From Rhizophlyctis rosea (lineage: Eukaryota > Chytridiomycota > Chytridiomycetes > Rhizophlyctidales > Rhizophlyctidaceae): 64,000 bases of DNA. The notes beneath the pieces were generated by a model. The model saw nothing but the letters and a program-made list of their open reading frames with translations, was not told the origin of the DNA and did not search any database. The stretch spans positions 44,630-108,629 of the forward strand of contig JADGJC010000127.1 of assembly GCA_027596075.1 (NCBI GenBank). Direction: 5' to 3'. Each line of letters starts with the position of its first letter. Positions within the stretch are counted from its first letter, which is position 1. The translations under genes and the position numbers were made by a program. Below, in pieces: positions 11,478-23,285 of this stretch.

Positions 11478-12185
11478 TCAGACCGCGGCAAACTCCTCAG
11501 GTTTTGTGGTTTTGATGGGAAGTCCACACCCCTTCCACCATCGAAGCACGGAAATCTCACCTTCCATAATCGCCCCATCAACAGCCCAATGCGAATATTG
11601 CAAAGGCAAGCCACTCTCCAACCACCATTGCAACACCTCAACGCGCCCGCCAACACTTGCAAAATCTATGCTGTTCTCGGTGTACTCGCACTGCAGCCCA
11701 CTTTCCTTCCACCAGTTTAGGACATCAATCAATCCCCTGTAGCTCACTGCATCAAGACCCCACGGTGTATACCTCAAAGGCAAACCACTATCCCGCCACC
11801 AATCCAGTACGCAAATATGGTTCTCAACACTGGCATTGTCCATTGCATCTGAATACCGAAGCTCCAGCTCGCTATCTTTCCACCACTGTAATACCGCTAC
11901 ATTGCCGTTCTTGCTAGCCTCATCCATTGCATAGTGTGAGTACTTGAGTGTACGGTTTGGCCTTTTTTGTTGCCATTCCTTCCACCAGTTGAGTAGGTCT
12001 ATCAGACCTCGTCGTGAGGCTTCATCCACGGAAGCTGGATGGAAGAGCGGGAGGGTGCAATTCTGGACTTCTGGGTGATGGTATACGACAGCGAGGATTA
12101 CGCCGAGGTGGTAAACTGTTTTGAAATCTTCAGGAGGGAGGTAGAGGACGATTTGGGATATGAGTTCCACTGGGAGGACGAGCAT
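11478..12185 (-). CDS. F-box-like protein with WW-type tandem repeats
   Basis: Single-exon protein of 235 residues. Residues 1-35 look like an F-box or F-box-like start (LPVELISQIVLYLPPEDF). The rest is about six tandem units of 30-35 residues with the pattern VLxWWKxSGLxLxYxxxAxDxAS, for example VLNWWKESGL and VLQWWLESGL. The spacing and the alternating helices resemble degenerate ankyrin repeats; similar WW-rich ankyrin-like repeats are known to me from chytrid genomes (recollection, not checked). A substrate adaptor of a ubiquitin ligase is a reasonable guess. It faces ATG7 tail to tail, 175 bp apart. Confidence 0.7.
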   Translation of the reverse strand: MLVLPVELISQIVLYLPPEDFKTVYHLGVILAVVYHHPEVQNCTLPLFHPASVDEASRRGLIDLLNWWKEWQQKRPNRTLKYSHYAMDEASKNGNVAVLQWWKDSELELRYSDAMDNASVENHICVLDWWRDSGLPLRYTPWGLDAVSYRGLIDVLNWWKESGLQCEYTENSIDFASVGGRVEVLQWWLESGLPLQYSHWAVDGAIMEGEISVLRWWKGCGLPIKTTKPEEFAAV

Positions 12186-12833
12186 TTTGGAGGATTGCGA
12201 GATGTTACGGGAGGAAGAAGGTACAAGTTAACGAGAAGGAGTTCCCGAATGTGAGGGACTAATCTATACGTACAGGACCCTTTGAATGAAAGGAAATGGG
12301 CCATCAGAATTTTGCATACCAGAACTTTTCACTTTAACGGACCGTACCTATCCAAAGCAATTGGGCGTCCAGGGATTTGGTGTGCTTCCAGAACTTGTTA
12401 TGGGTATTGCACAAGTCTTCCAAAATGTGCTAGTATATCACTGACTGTGGGAGGATGCTTGAACGGAAATTCATGTACTTGGTGGTCGTGAAGAATAGTC
12501 GTCAATAGTATCGGGTAGTTGGGAAAGGAGCGTGAAGAGAGGGGAAAGTGGGCGAAGCTGGATGGAGCCAGGAGGTCATGACCTCATCGGGGCCTGGAAA
12601 TTGGACACCCTCCGGTGATCCGTTTGCTGATCTGCACTGATCCGGCACCGTATGTATTCCGCAGCAGTCGACGCCACATTATGCGGCGCAGGTGCCACAT
12701 GTCAAGGTTCTGGATTCGACAAATTTTCAAAGTCCCTATTTATAACCTTTCCCCTCCTATTTTCAATCCCCGCGCACGTCCCTTTGCCCTTCTCCATCTT
12801 GCCACGTGCAGCTCATACTCACTACCCAACACA
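12186..12833. other. Intergenic between divergent genes
   Basis: 648 bp between the repeat protein (minus) and FMC1 (plus). It contains a TATA-like TATTTATAACC near 12735 on the plus strand, about 100 bp before the FMC1 start. No coding region was supported. Confidence 0.4.
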
Positions 12834-13480
12834 ATGTCCGCCAGCGCAGCACTCTCTAGGTCGGAAGTTCTATCAACATTCCGCGGCATTCTGCGGGAGA
12901 TCTCGAGACAGGTGGGCTATTGCGCGGGCTATTGCGCGCCCTTTTGCCTCTGCGCCCTCTAACTAGATGGTTTTAACTAAAAAGTACACGGCACGAAATA
13001 ACAACCCAATGTGGCGAGACGCCGCTCTGATCGAATTCCGCATGGGTGCAAAACTATCCGACCAAACAGAAGTAGCTCGCGCCATCCACAACCTCCGCGA
13101 TATGTATACCTATCTACGCAGCTGTCGAGAGCACAGAGTAAGTTCCCTTTGAACTACCGCAAACAACACGAAAACCATTGATTCTCATTGCTCTTGCGCA
13201 TTAGGAAATGATGCAGCGTTACTGGCCCATAACAGCCCTAACAGAAGAGCAAAAACTCGCCCGAACCGCAGGAACTGTTGGTCTGCAACTCCCTAAAATG
13301 ATGGACGATGAGGCGTGGGCAAAGTTGAATGCGGGGAAGGATGGGAAGGAGTCGGAGGTGAAAGCGGAACCACAACCACATGAACAACAGACGCTGCCAG
13401 ATCAGTTGGATCCTCCGGCAGGGTTCCAGGAGGCGTTAAAGATGGTGGCGGAGGCAAATAAACAAAGGAAGGACGAATAA
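12834..13480 (+). CDS. FMC1: Mitochondrial ATP synthase assembly factor FMC1
   Basis: LYR-like small protein of the FMC1 (C7orf55) family, needed in yeast for F1 ATPase assembly at high temperature and thought to work with Atp12. Three exons, 12834-12911, 12967-13137 and 13205-13480, give 174 residues. The family features are the N-terminal STFRGILREISRQ, the three-helix body with HNLRDMYTYLRSCREHR, and the conserved AGTVGLQLP. The C-terminal extension of about 60 residues is charged and lies beyond the family core. A mitochondrial matrix location is inferred from the family. Confidence 0.85.
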
Positions 13481-13678
13481 CGAGTAATCGGTCGAAATAT
13501 GTTGACAGATCTGCCTATCTGCCTCTAAATGAACGTAGAATCCATAGAAATCATACACACCCTTCATGTACCATATTACAATCTTGCAAATAGTGTATAT
13601 CATAATCACATGTATTGTCTTCACTATCTATTATGACATCGGCAAGCGTGGATCTTATTGTACCAACCAACATCAGCC

Positions 13679-15223
13679 TCACCGCACGATTTTGCCAAAG
13701 ACGCGCAACCTGCTGACACCTCCATCGGGATAAATCACCAGCCGCAAATGCGTAACCGTCTTTCCGCCATCGATTTTGTCCAACTCCCCTCTCTCCTTAG
13801 AAAACCGGGCCTTGCAGTTGGGGCCCAACTTCACCCGCGGGAGGACCGTGAACCATTTGGCATCATTTAGTGTTGCGAGGGAGTCCACATTGGGAGCGTA
13901 TGTTCCCTGTCATACCAGTCAGTCACATGTGTCGCCCATCCAATCACATTTGCTCGAATTTACCTCGATTACGCAACTTTCCGGGAAGTTGCCGCAGAAA
14001 TGATCGGTGTCGACCTCAATCTCATCAACCACACCAGCGTGACAAAGTTTGAGGACCACCCAATGGTGGCCAGGCATGACGACATTGCCGTCCGGGCCAA
14101 GGACATAGACCTTCGGTCGGTTGGGATTCCGGGCTGTCCATAGCGTTGAGCTTAGCCAGTAGGAATTGCTTCAACCTTCCAAAACAATACTTACCAGTTT
14201 CCCACCCTTCACCCATATTCTTTGCCCTTCCCATCGCAATCAAGTTGGATGCTTTGCCAAAGTGCGAATCCGATGCTCCCAAAGCACGACCGCTGAGTTC
14301 TAACAGTTAGCATTCCGATGGATTGCTCATCCTATGAATGCTGAACTTACCCATTCTCCACAGCCGCCAAATTGAGAACCCTGTTTGGATCCTCCTTGCC
14401 CCAATCCCTCGCCACAATGCCAAGTGCTCTCAACCGCGCAATACCTCCATCTGGGAACATGTTGATCCTACACGGCGTCCGGAACTTGAACTTCAGCAAT
14501 CTACATTTCAACGTATCCAAGAAAAGCATCAGCCCACCTCAAATGCGTCCAAGCCTTTCCACTTTCTCGCGCCGGAAGCATGTGACGCCGTGTAGCTTCA
14601 TACCCAGGCTTTAACTGCGTAACTGGTAGAACCTCAACCCACTTGTCACTCCCAATCTTCTCAGCCGCTGCCAGCTCCTCGACGGTGGCCGATGATCCCA
14701 TCTCCGAGCGGCGAACGAGTGGCACCTCCTCTATATCCAAGAATTGAGTTTCCGCACAACAAGATACAAACCAGCATGCCCCAGCAACACGCACCATCGG
14801 TAAGATTTGCAGCCTGCACCGACACAAAAGGAGTTTGATTTCCCGTGAAATATGCGGTGTCAATTTCGAAACCAATCAGTCTGCCAGGCAAGCCGAGTTT
14901 CAAGATGCACCAGTCGTGACCCAACGTCCTCTTGCGGCGGGTTTCCCAGCCGTCCATCCATTTTCCTGTGAAAACGAAGACATGTAAGCGAAATGAATTT
15001 GATTCCAGTTTTCCATCTCGCTCCATACCAAACTCCGTGAAAGCGTTTGCATCCCACACCGGTTCGGTAGGCAGAAGCATGTTTTCCGCCACTTGGAAGA
15101 AATCATCTGTAGCAAACAAGACTCTTCCTCCAACTGAAGCCCCCGCCAGATCCGTGTACGCGGACAGATCCAGAGGCTTCGGACCCCGTTTTGGCTTCGG
15201 GGATCGAGAGTCGAGATTCGCAT
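13679..15223 (-). CDS. DAL2: Allantoicase (5' end unresolved)
   Basis: Allantoate amidinohydrolase, converting allantoate to ureidoglycolate and urea in purine catabolism. Exons traced in frame: about 15220-14795, 14730-14538, 14467-14351, 14292-14195, 14133-13964 and 13906-13679. The two allantoicase repeats are both present: the first with [28 protein letters not shown] and [13 protein letters not shown]; the second with [22 protein letters not shown] and [15 protein letters not shown]. The start is a problem: the nearest ATG (15223) is in a different frame from the conserved protein, and the conserved frame has no ATG back to an in-frame stop just upstream of position 15310. Either a small upstream exon is missed, a non-ATG start is used, or there is an indel. 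It lies only about 110 bp after the oligopeptidase B stop, on the same strand. Confidence 0.88.
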
Positions 15224-15331
15224 AGTGAGTGGGTTGGGATTCAGCGCGAGAAATAGATTCGACTGTTGAGTAGGTATGCAGAATGATTATTGCCGGTTTT
15301 TGACTGGAAAATCAGCTTGGATGATATACCG

Positions 15332-18300
15332 CTATGTCATACCTCCAAGTTTGATCAGCTGCTTCTCAATGCGGTTTATGACGAATGCAAACTCCTCCGC
15401 ATTTTCCTTCAGTAGGCCATAACGACCCGACGCGCCGAAATGACCCCATCCCATATTGCAATCAAAGATGAGTTTCTGCAAAGACGTTTCAACCTAAAAC
15501 GTTCGAGAGGTTGAAGACAAACGGCGCACGACTTACTCTTCTGTCAGGATCATCCTCATCGCCATGAAGTTTCAAGTCTCTCATCTTTGCCACCCACTTC
15601 GCCGGCTCCCAATATTGCACCCGAGGATCGTTCAGACCTGCTTTCACCAGAAGATGGGGGAACTGCCATACCAGTACTTGTTAGAGATGCGCCCCGAAAA
15701 TTTTTGAGGGTTACATCATACCTTAATGCCCGCTTTCAGATTATCATACGGCGAGTACGAGAGCATGTAATCGAAGTAGTCCTTCTCGTTAGGGTTGCCC
15801 CATTCCTCGTACTCGTTGACAGTTAATGGAATGCTGGGGTCCATCACTAACAAGCATCATCAGTATGATTGCCTGGCCGTGGCTCGCCACGAAAACCATG
15901 TACTCACTTGTGTTGATCACGTCAACGAAAGGGACGGAGGCTGAGCGTCCATGAATGAGCCAGTGCCCACAAAGAAAAAAGGAGACACATCGTTCACTCA
16001 CCAATCGCCACATGAGTCAAATCCGGCCTCATATTCAGCACCGCACCCATCAAAAGCCCACCAGCCGACCGTCCTTCCATCGCCATCAACTCATGTGTAG
16101 TAAACTTTTGCTCAACCAGATAATCGCCCGCAGCAATGAAATCCGTAAAAGTGTTGCGCTTGTGCTTAAATTTGCCCGTTTCATACCAGGCCTTCCCGCA
16201 CTCCCCACCACCACGAATGTGAGCAACTGCATACACAAACCCTCGATCCACGTAGCTGAATAGCTTTTGGTCGAATAGAGGATCTGGTAGGGTGTCAGCA
16301 TGCAAATGAAAGGTGTGGACAAAAAGGGTGGCCGTACCGAGTGAAATGCCATAGCTTCCATAACCATAAAGGCAGCATGGGTTCGTTCCATCTCCTTTGA
16401 ACACATCCGTTTTGTACAGGATGGAAACGGGAATACGATCAGTGACAGGCGTATCAAACGGCGCTTTAGCAGATGTCTCTTGCGGAACAGGTACGAACAC
16501 TCTACGCATTGTGTATTGAGATGCATCATAACCGCCTGGTACTTTCTGCATGACCTCGTCGTTAGTCGAGCAAGTGCGGTCAGCAACATCACCCTCCTCA
16601 CTTCACCTTTTGTTTCAAAAGCTTCCTTTCTTTCGTGTCCATGTTGTACTCAAGCGTGCAGCGAGGTGTGATCAGAGATTCGTAAACAAATCGAGTGACG
16701 GGACTGTAGTAGTTTTGCGTGGATCCCTGCAGAATGCATGTCAATCAGCATTATGTGTATACTCGCATTCGGAAACAACATACACCAGTGTCACCAACGC
16801 TGTACAGCTCTTCCGGGAAATCCAAATAACCGCCCTCCTTTGGGTCTGATGACCAAACACGCATCCGCTCCAACCCTTCAGACCGTTCGTATACTAGACG
16901 GCAAATGCCGGAGTCAAAATCAATCAGGATTTTCAAAGGTAGGTGGAAGTCCATCATTTGCTACTTACGAACGACATGCTTCTGGAAAGGTTGGATTGAT
17001 ATCAGTTCCTTGTATGGGTCATAAGGAATGACATCCACCCAATTACTCTGCTCCGTTTTGTCCTGTTTGATGGAACTCGTCAGGTGGGTAGCCTTTCCGC
17101 AAAGGAGATTAACCACTACACACCAATGGACACGCGCACAACTTGTAGTTCAAGAACTTTCCGCCTCCATCTGTGAGCACCAAGAACTTATCCTCTTGAT
17201 GCTCGACAGAGTATTTATGCCGATGCTCGCGTTTTTGGAACAACCGCAGCTCTACACAGAATGACATGAGTCAAATATGTTATGTATACGAGTATTTCAA
17301 GGAGCTTACCAGCATTTGGATTGTCAGCATCCAAGGTATACACCTCTCTGGTCAAAGAGCTTTCCGCGTCCACAAGGATGAACTTGTCTGAGTTGGTCTT
17401 ATCGATGTGCACCTCAAATTTCGCGTCCTCTTCATGGAAAATCAGCGCATCGTCAGCTTGTGCCGTTCCGAGCTTGTGACGGAACACTTTGTGCCTGGAT
17501 CATCCAGTCAGATGTCAGCGGAGGATGAATGTTAACATGAAATAACATACGATCGATGGATATGGTCCAGCACGGTGTAATACACGGTGCGACTGTCATT
17601 GCACCATTCCATACTACCAGAGCAATCATTGATTGTATCACTATCGCGGTTTTTGCCAGATTCCAAATCTTTGAAATGCAGTTGATAATGCTCATCACCG
17701 TTGGTGTCAAGAGCGTATGCCAAGATCTGATGCGGGTGAGGTCAAGCTCAGAAAGCGGAGAGTCGAATGCGATGGAGTTGTCACCTTGTGATCGGGGCTG
17801 GCTTCGCAAGAATACAAATGCTGATACTCGTGAGTGAAGGTGTTCTGGTCAAGAAGTACCTGCATTGCATTCTGTGAGAAGAGGCCGCCGAACGTTATCC
17901 GCACTATCAACTGCATCGTACCTCTTCTGACGCGTCCATGGAATCACGTTTCCTGGCGTAAATGGGATAGTTCTTACCCTTCACGGTACGCTTATAATAG
18001 TAGAACGGGCTTTTGAACACCGGAACTTCCTCGTCATCCTCTGAAACCAATGTTGAGATCCTTGCACAGGGATGAAGGATCTTTGATACATGACAGCACC
18101 TTGAATGCGGGACAGGAACTCATTGTAGATTTTGTCGGTGAGTTCTTTGTTGGGTTCCAGATAATTCACCTTGGCATACGCATTTTCCGCCTGTTCATTA
18201 ACATATGAGTGAGATCTTACCTTTCGGATCACAGTTGATCTACACCATGCGCCATCAGCAACTGCCTCACATTTAGGTACTCAATGATTTCGGGTCGCTT

Positions 18301-18489
18301 TTGTTTGGGATCTTGATCTTTCATCCAATGGTACGGATCATGGAACTCCACATTATGATAGACATGCTGGCTCATTCAATTTGATTAGTTGCGTCCAACG
18401 CGTAAGTTTCAATGTAAGAAGGTCGCTGTCCTTACTTTGTGAGGAACCTTCTTTGCCACAGGGGGAAGTGGAGAAGTTGAAGTGCTCAT
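15332..18489 (-). CDS. Oligopeptidase B (serine peptidase S9A)
   Basis: Prolyl-oligopeptidase-family peptidase; the sequence fits oligopeptidase B (protease II), which cuts peptides after Lys or Arg, better than prolyl oligopeptidase. The N-terminal beta-propeller shows [38 protein letters not shown] and VFRHKLGT. The catalytic domain shows the nucleophile elbow [18 protein letters not shown], the Asp loop [16 protein letters not shown], and the His in [13 protein letters not shown]. There are many short exons; the start used is [15 protein letters not shown] at 18489. An in-frame upstream Met at 18648 or 18630 would add about 53 residues rich in Arg and Ser that look like a mitochondrial presequence. 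The last exon ends GGMT-stop at 15332. Confidence 0.9.
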
Positions 18490-18776
18490 TGTCCGACAAC
18501 GCCAGATACGCGAGCCTAATTGTGAGCTTTCGCGAACAATACTATATGTAAAGGGTGAAGAACCGGGGAAGCTTCTGCTTCGCACAGTTGTCAAAAACGC
18601 TTCTTTGAGCAAGAAACGGTTCAAGTGCATACAAGACAGTGTGCACAACTGATTCTATTCTGCAAGATACAGGCAATATGTAGATTTATTGCTCCACCTG
18701 GCGAGATAGTACCCAAGAGCTCAAGCTTCAAGTCTTATTCTTTTTGAAGGGAGTGGATGTGGTAAGAAAGAAAAAA

Positions 18777-18869
18777 GTTGGGCACGAATCTTGCTTTGAC
18801 GGGATGAGTTGGGCACAAAACCTGCTTTTACGCGGGTGAGTTGGGCACGAAACCCCGTTTAAGGCCTGA
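18777..18869. repeat. Three tandem 31-32 bp repeats
   Basis: Three consecutive units begin gttgggcac at 18777, 18808 and 18840, each followed by the same layout (aa-c-tgctttnacg-gggtga, diverging in the third). The period is 31-32 bp. They lie downstream of any recognised gene, in a gene-poor stretch. Confidence 0.75.
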
Positions 18870-19987
18870 GACCCCTGTAAGCGCAGCAGGTGGCTGATGG
18901 CGTGCTGGGTGGCTTGTACCGTGGATTTTAGGGAGACACGACGATTAAGAATCTTATAAATCACGAGCAACGATAAGGGAAATCGGCAATCGTCGGAGTT
19001 GTGTCCAGACAGACGGACATGGCGACCAGAATCGTCCAACACCGCCAGTTGTGGAAGTCGCCTCCAACACAGAAGACAAGCTAACATCTTGCCTTCATTG
19101 ATTGGGCCCGAATGATTCTGCACATCAAAGGTTATGGATGTTCTCACTGACTTCTTCAAAAATGATAATGAGTCTGCCCTTCGCGAATCTCGGTAATACT
19201 TTGCGGAACAGTAGCATAACATTTAAGTTCATTTGGTGATGCCCCCAAAAGCGTGATGGTTGGATGAGGACAAAGAGCTCAGAATGCTGTTTTTACTTTT
19301 CTGAAAGTCTGATAGCAGCCAACTCATGCCCAATAGGATGGCGCATTTCCTCACTGAGGCCCACGAAAATTGCAGCCAATTTCACAATTATGTTACGCCG
19401 GATGGGGATCCCGCCCAGGATGTTGTTAGGCGACTTGATTTTGCTGTATGCATGCATGGTAGCAGTGAGGTTTATATGGGCTCTCAGGTAAGAATAAGAC
19501 TCTTCTGTGATCTTGTCCTTTTGTCTTTTGAGCATTTGCGGAAACAAGCTCCTCATATCCCTCCTAGTCATCAAATCAGGGTATGATCGGCCATTATGCT
19601 TCCGCCACCCGATCACATCCAACCTGGTCTGATAAACGCACCATCAAACATAAAGGTCTGATTCACCCACACCTCCGATTCCATTGATTACGTGTGCTAT
19701 TCATGCGAATCCCGCGCTATTGTACCAGAGCTGACGTTCCATAACCTTACGGAACGTGTGTTGAATCATCAGCGCGTTCTGGCCCGTGTGCGGGTTTGAC
19801 AAGTTGCTCGTTCATGCTGATTGATGCAGGGTGGGTGAGGTCTTTGCAAGCCACTGTTGCGACCCCAGAGACAAAACCCACTTTGTGGACTTCCACACGG
19901 CTGCTTGGCGGAACAGTCGCAATTGTACATATTTGCCTTCCTTCATTGTGAATGTAGACCAAGAAACCTGGGTAGTAAACAGACAGC
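18870..19987. other. Gene-poor stretch, uncertain minus-strand open frames
   Basis: About 1.1 kb between oligopeptidase B and the CCDC81-like gene. Two minus-strand open frames (18728-19222 and 19293-19622) have ordinary amino-acid composition, but neither matches a family I recognise and no splice pair joins them convincingly. They may be the remains of an older gene or element. The 3' part (19630-19987) must hold the promoter of the CCDC81-like gene. Confidence 0.35.
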
Positions 19988-22764
19988 ATGGACAAACTGA
20001 GCTTGGAAGACATCATCAAAGTGGTGTGCGAGTGTATACCAAAGAGCAAACGGTTTTCTTCTCTATCACAAGGAGGTGCGTATTGCCGTTCATTGAACCC
20101 TTCGGCGATGACTTGATACTTCTCTTCTGCGTTTTCACCAGAATTTCAGCACCTATGGACGGATCTGATTGCGTACGTCAACAATGTCATATCCGCTAAA
20201 CGCGTATGTATCCATCTGGTACTCTGACTGTCAACCCTCATGGAATTCACATGTTGCTGCGTAGTCTGTCAACTTTTCTGGATTCGGATCTTTCCATGTC
20301 AAACGGGTTACAAAACCATCAGGGGAAGATACTGGAATCTTCATGCCCATTTTCATTCCGTCCCGCGGTTGGGAGCGGGTACAGGGCTTTCGCACCAAAA
20401 AGACGACCTCCACATCAGAGGGTAAGAGAAGAGTTTTGCTTACTGTCTGATGCTATGCGTGTTGCGTGCGATGCTGATCGGGGTGGTAATGTAATAGGAA
20501 CAAAAGCTCCTGAACCAATGAACTATTCACTGGTTGCTTCCCTATCTACTCATGGCTTCTCCCGTGAAACCGTGGAAACGGGTCTGAAAGACATTGTGCA
20601 CGGACTGGTCAGAGTTTTACGACGCGGATCACGAGTAGTGCTGCCCTTTGGCGAATTGGGAAGAATGTACTTCCAGAATGGGGAGATTCGGTTGATGTGA
20701 GTGGTTCCCATGTGTCAGTGACAGGAATATATTTAAAAAGCAAAATGGACGAACGCAAACCCGAAGATGGGAATCATTATATGAGTCGTCCTGGGGGCAT
20801 TACATTTGGAAAGATTCAATATTAACCCACGTCGCACCACAGTTTTAAACAGGAGTACATCCAAACGTTGAGCGAGGCCGTTGGAGTAGGGTCCTCCTCG
20901 GCACCAACGAGGTTAGCATTGGAGCACCTGGTGAAACCCTTCGATAAATCTGACTATATAAATAACAGGTCAGAAGCAAGGTCCCGTGACTCGGGTGTCC
21001 ATGTAGAGTCTACCAGTGATGAAGCACCCTCGAAAGGGGATTCGCTTGATGTGGGTCCAAAAGAAGGAGAAGAGGGGAGTAAATCAGGGCCAGGAGGGGA
21101 TGAAGTGACTGTTGGAGGAGCGGGATCTGGAACGCCAAATGGAGCAGGATTGACGATTGGAGATGAGGAGGACAGAGAAAGTGTCCTTTCATATAATGAC
21201 AGAGGTACGTGATGCCTGAGGGTTATCCGTGCGAGTGTCTCCTCAGAAGGCAACACACTCACGGGACTGCTGAATGGTATTGTAGCATCCTCAAAGGCAT
21301 CCTCCCAGCCACAATCGGCACCAACCAACAATTCCGCACCCGACACTCCAAGTGCTCCCAGCATACCCAAACTTAACCGAACAGATGAACCACTCGAAGA
21401 ACCCCTGATATTTGATATCCGCAGCGGTATGATATACTTCTAACGGTTTCCACCAGGAGGGATGGTCTCTTCATGATGATTTTCGTATATCCAGCTGGAA
21501 CACACATACATCCACATTCGGGTGACCGTCTATGGTCCGACATATTATGTCCCATTTGTCGGCAGCGGGACATGCCCATTATCCAGATGAACGATCAGCG
21601 GGCGCGCAAAGAGAAAGAGGAGGATAGACTACTGTTGCATCTTTCATTGGAATTGGACCGGGACTTTGTCCGCAAGGCAAAGGTGAACTTCCTTCCAGTT
21701 GCAGACTGCGCGGGTTGTGGCAGGCTGAACGAAGTTTGCAAATCTCACAGCAAATGGAACATATGCGTCTTCGCAATGCTTCGACAACAGCCCAGTATAA
21801 TCACGAGAAAGCCATGGAGAAGGTATGGTTGAAATCATCCCTGATTTTAATTTTGTTGATCGGCATCTTTCTCATCTTCGCAAGCAGGAGGCGCGTGAAG
21901 CCAGAAGACGCAAGGACGCACTTAACATTCCAATGGGAAATATATTTGCAAATAGAGATCCGGGACCAGACCGTTCATTGCAGGGAAGACAGTTGGCCGA
22001 TGGGTTACAGGAACAGGTGCGTCAACCATTCCTATCCGTCACTGCTGAAGTTTCGGTGCCGATCACTGAGATCAATGCAACAATTAGATCTCAGCAAAGC
22101 AGATTCGTCAAACCACGGAGCGGTTAGAAAAGGAGCGGGAGGACCGAGCCTTGCGGGAACGACTGGCTCGGGAGTAAGTAGTGATTTCTCCGATGACCGT
22201 AACCCACCCTCCATAACACTCCTCCCACACCCTCACCAGAGTCAAAGAAGCCGAACTAAACACTCACCTCGACAAACTTCGAAAACAATACGCCCAACAA
22301 ACGGCACTATCCGAACAAATCAAAACCCTCCACCCAACACCACCACCTCTTCCTTCCTCAAACTCCACAGCTTCACCACAACAGCAAGAAAACCCCTTCG
22401 CCCGATCCGAGTCCCTCATGTTCCTCTATCAAAAGGAGAAGGCGCGCCAACTATACCAGGAACAGCTTGCGATTATCAAGCAGAAGAGAGAGTATGAGCA
22501 GAGGGTTGCTGAGATGGAGAGGAAGCATAGTTTGGAGAGATTGGCTATGAGTAGGAGAGAGTAAGTTTGACTTTGTCCATTTCGTTCGTATCGAATCCCT
22601 GCCATTGTGACGAGCAATGACACATTCCCCCCGCACATAGGCTGGAGAAGGATCTGGTCAACATGAAACGCGCCAACCATGAAGGCCGCAAGTCACTGGA
22701 AAACTTCTGGAAGGCGCAGATCTCACTGAAGAACAAGCTGCGAACGGCCGTTCAGGACTGTTAG
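19988..22764 (+). CDS. CCDC81-like HU-domain centrosomal/ciliary protein
   Basis: Homologue of CCDC81, a eukaryotic centrosome and cilium-associated protein built on HU/IHF-like folds. Twelve exons close in frame: 19988-20075, 20142-20203, 20265-20421, 20498-20696, 20843-21204, 21247-21426, 21495-21682, 21724-21822, 21888-22016, 22088-22173, 22240-22560 and 22641-22764 (664 residues). Residues 1-90 form one HU-like unit (LSLEDIIKVVCE, SVNFSGFGSFHVKR) and residues 100-180 a second (NYSLVASLSTHGFSRETVE, LPFGELGRM). A disordered Ser/Gly-rich linker follows, then a zinc-ribbon-like LCPICRQRDMPI near residue 350 and a long coiled coil to the C-terminus (ELNTHLDKLRKQYAQQ). The role in the zoospore basal body is inferred from the family and from chytrid biology. 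Confidence 0.8.
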
Positions 22765-23285
22765 GGTAGGCTAAGTTCTGGTATAGAATTGATAGGTTCG
22801 CTCGTTCGCCGGCATAAAGGATAGCAACAAAACGTAGCGCTTATATATTGATGAAGGTAAACGAGCAGAGACAACGAACGAGGTAGACAGGTTTAGATTG
22901 GAGACGAAACGAAGGCAATAGTGTATTCTAGAACACCTTGCTTCTTTATCCCTTCGTAAACTTTTGATTAGATCACGTTGAGACGATTATCTTCTGCCAC
23001 TGGGATGAGTTTGGCGTTTTGAAATGTTTCCATATGATGTATGACAGGGAGTGATGAGGTCTCACTGCGCACGGACCATTGAACACGATAAACGACATCC
23101 GCTTGGAGCCGTGCCCAACATTGATGAACACCATTTTGCAAGCACATTCACCACGTCTAATGTTGTCGAAGCAGCGATACAGAAGATCAATTAACTTCCA
23201 TGTTGGGATGAGTTTGCTCACAATCAATCAGTCAGGTATAGAAACTCCGCAGACCGAAACACCGAAACACGCCTCCAGTATATTG
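22765..23285. other. Intergenic between convergent genes
   Basis: 521 bp between the converging CCDC81-like and RPP38 genes. It must hold both 3' ends. No further gene, RNA or repeat was recognised. Confidence 0.45.

Noticed and set aside
18728..19622. Two minus-strand open frames as a spliced gene
   Set aside because: No splice sites join them in frame, no family was recognised, and one contains the 31-bp repeats.
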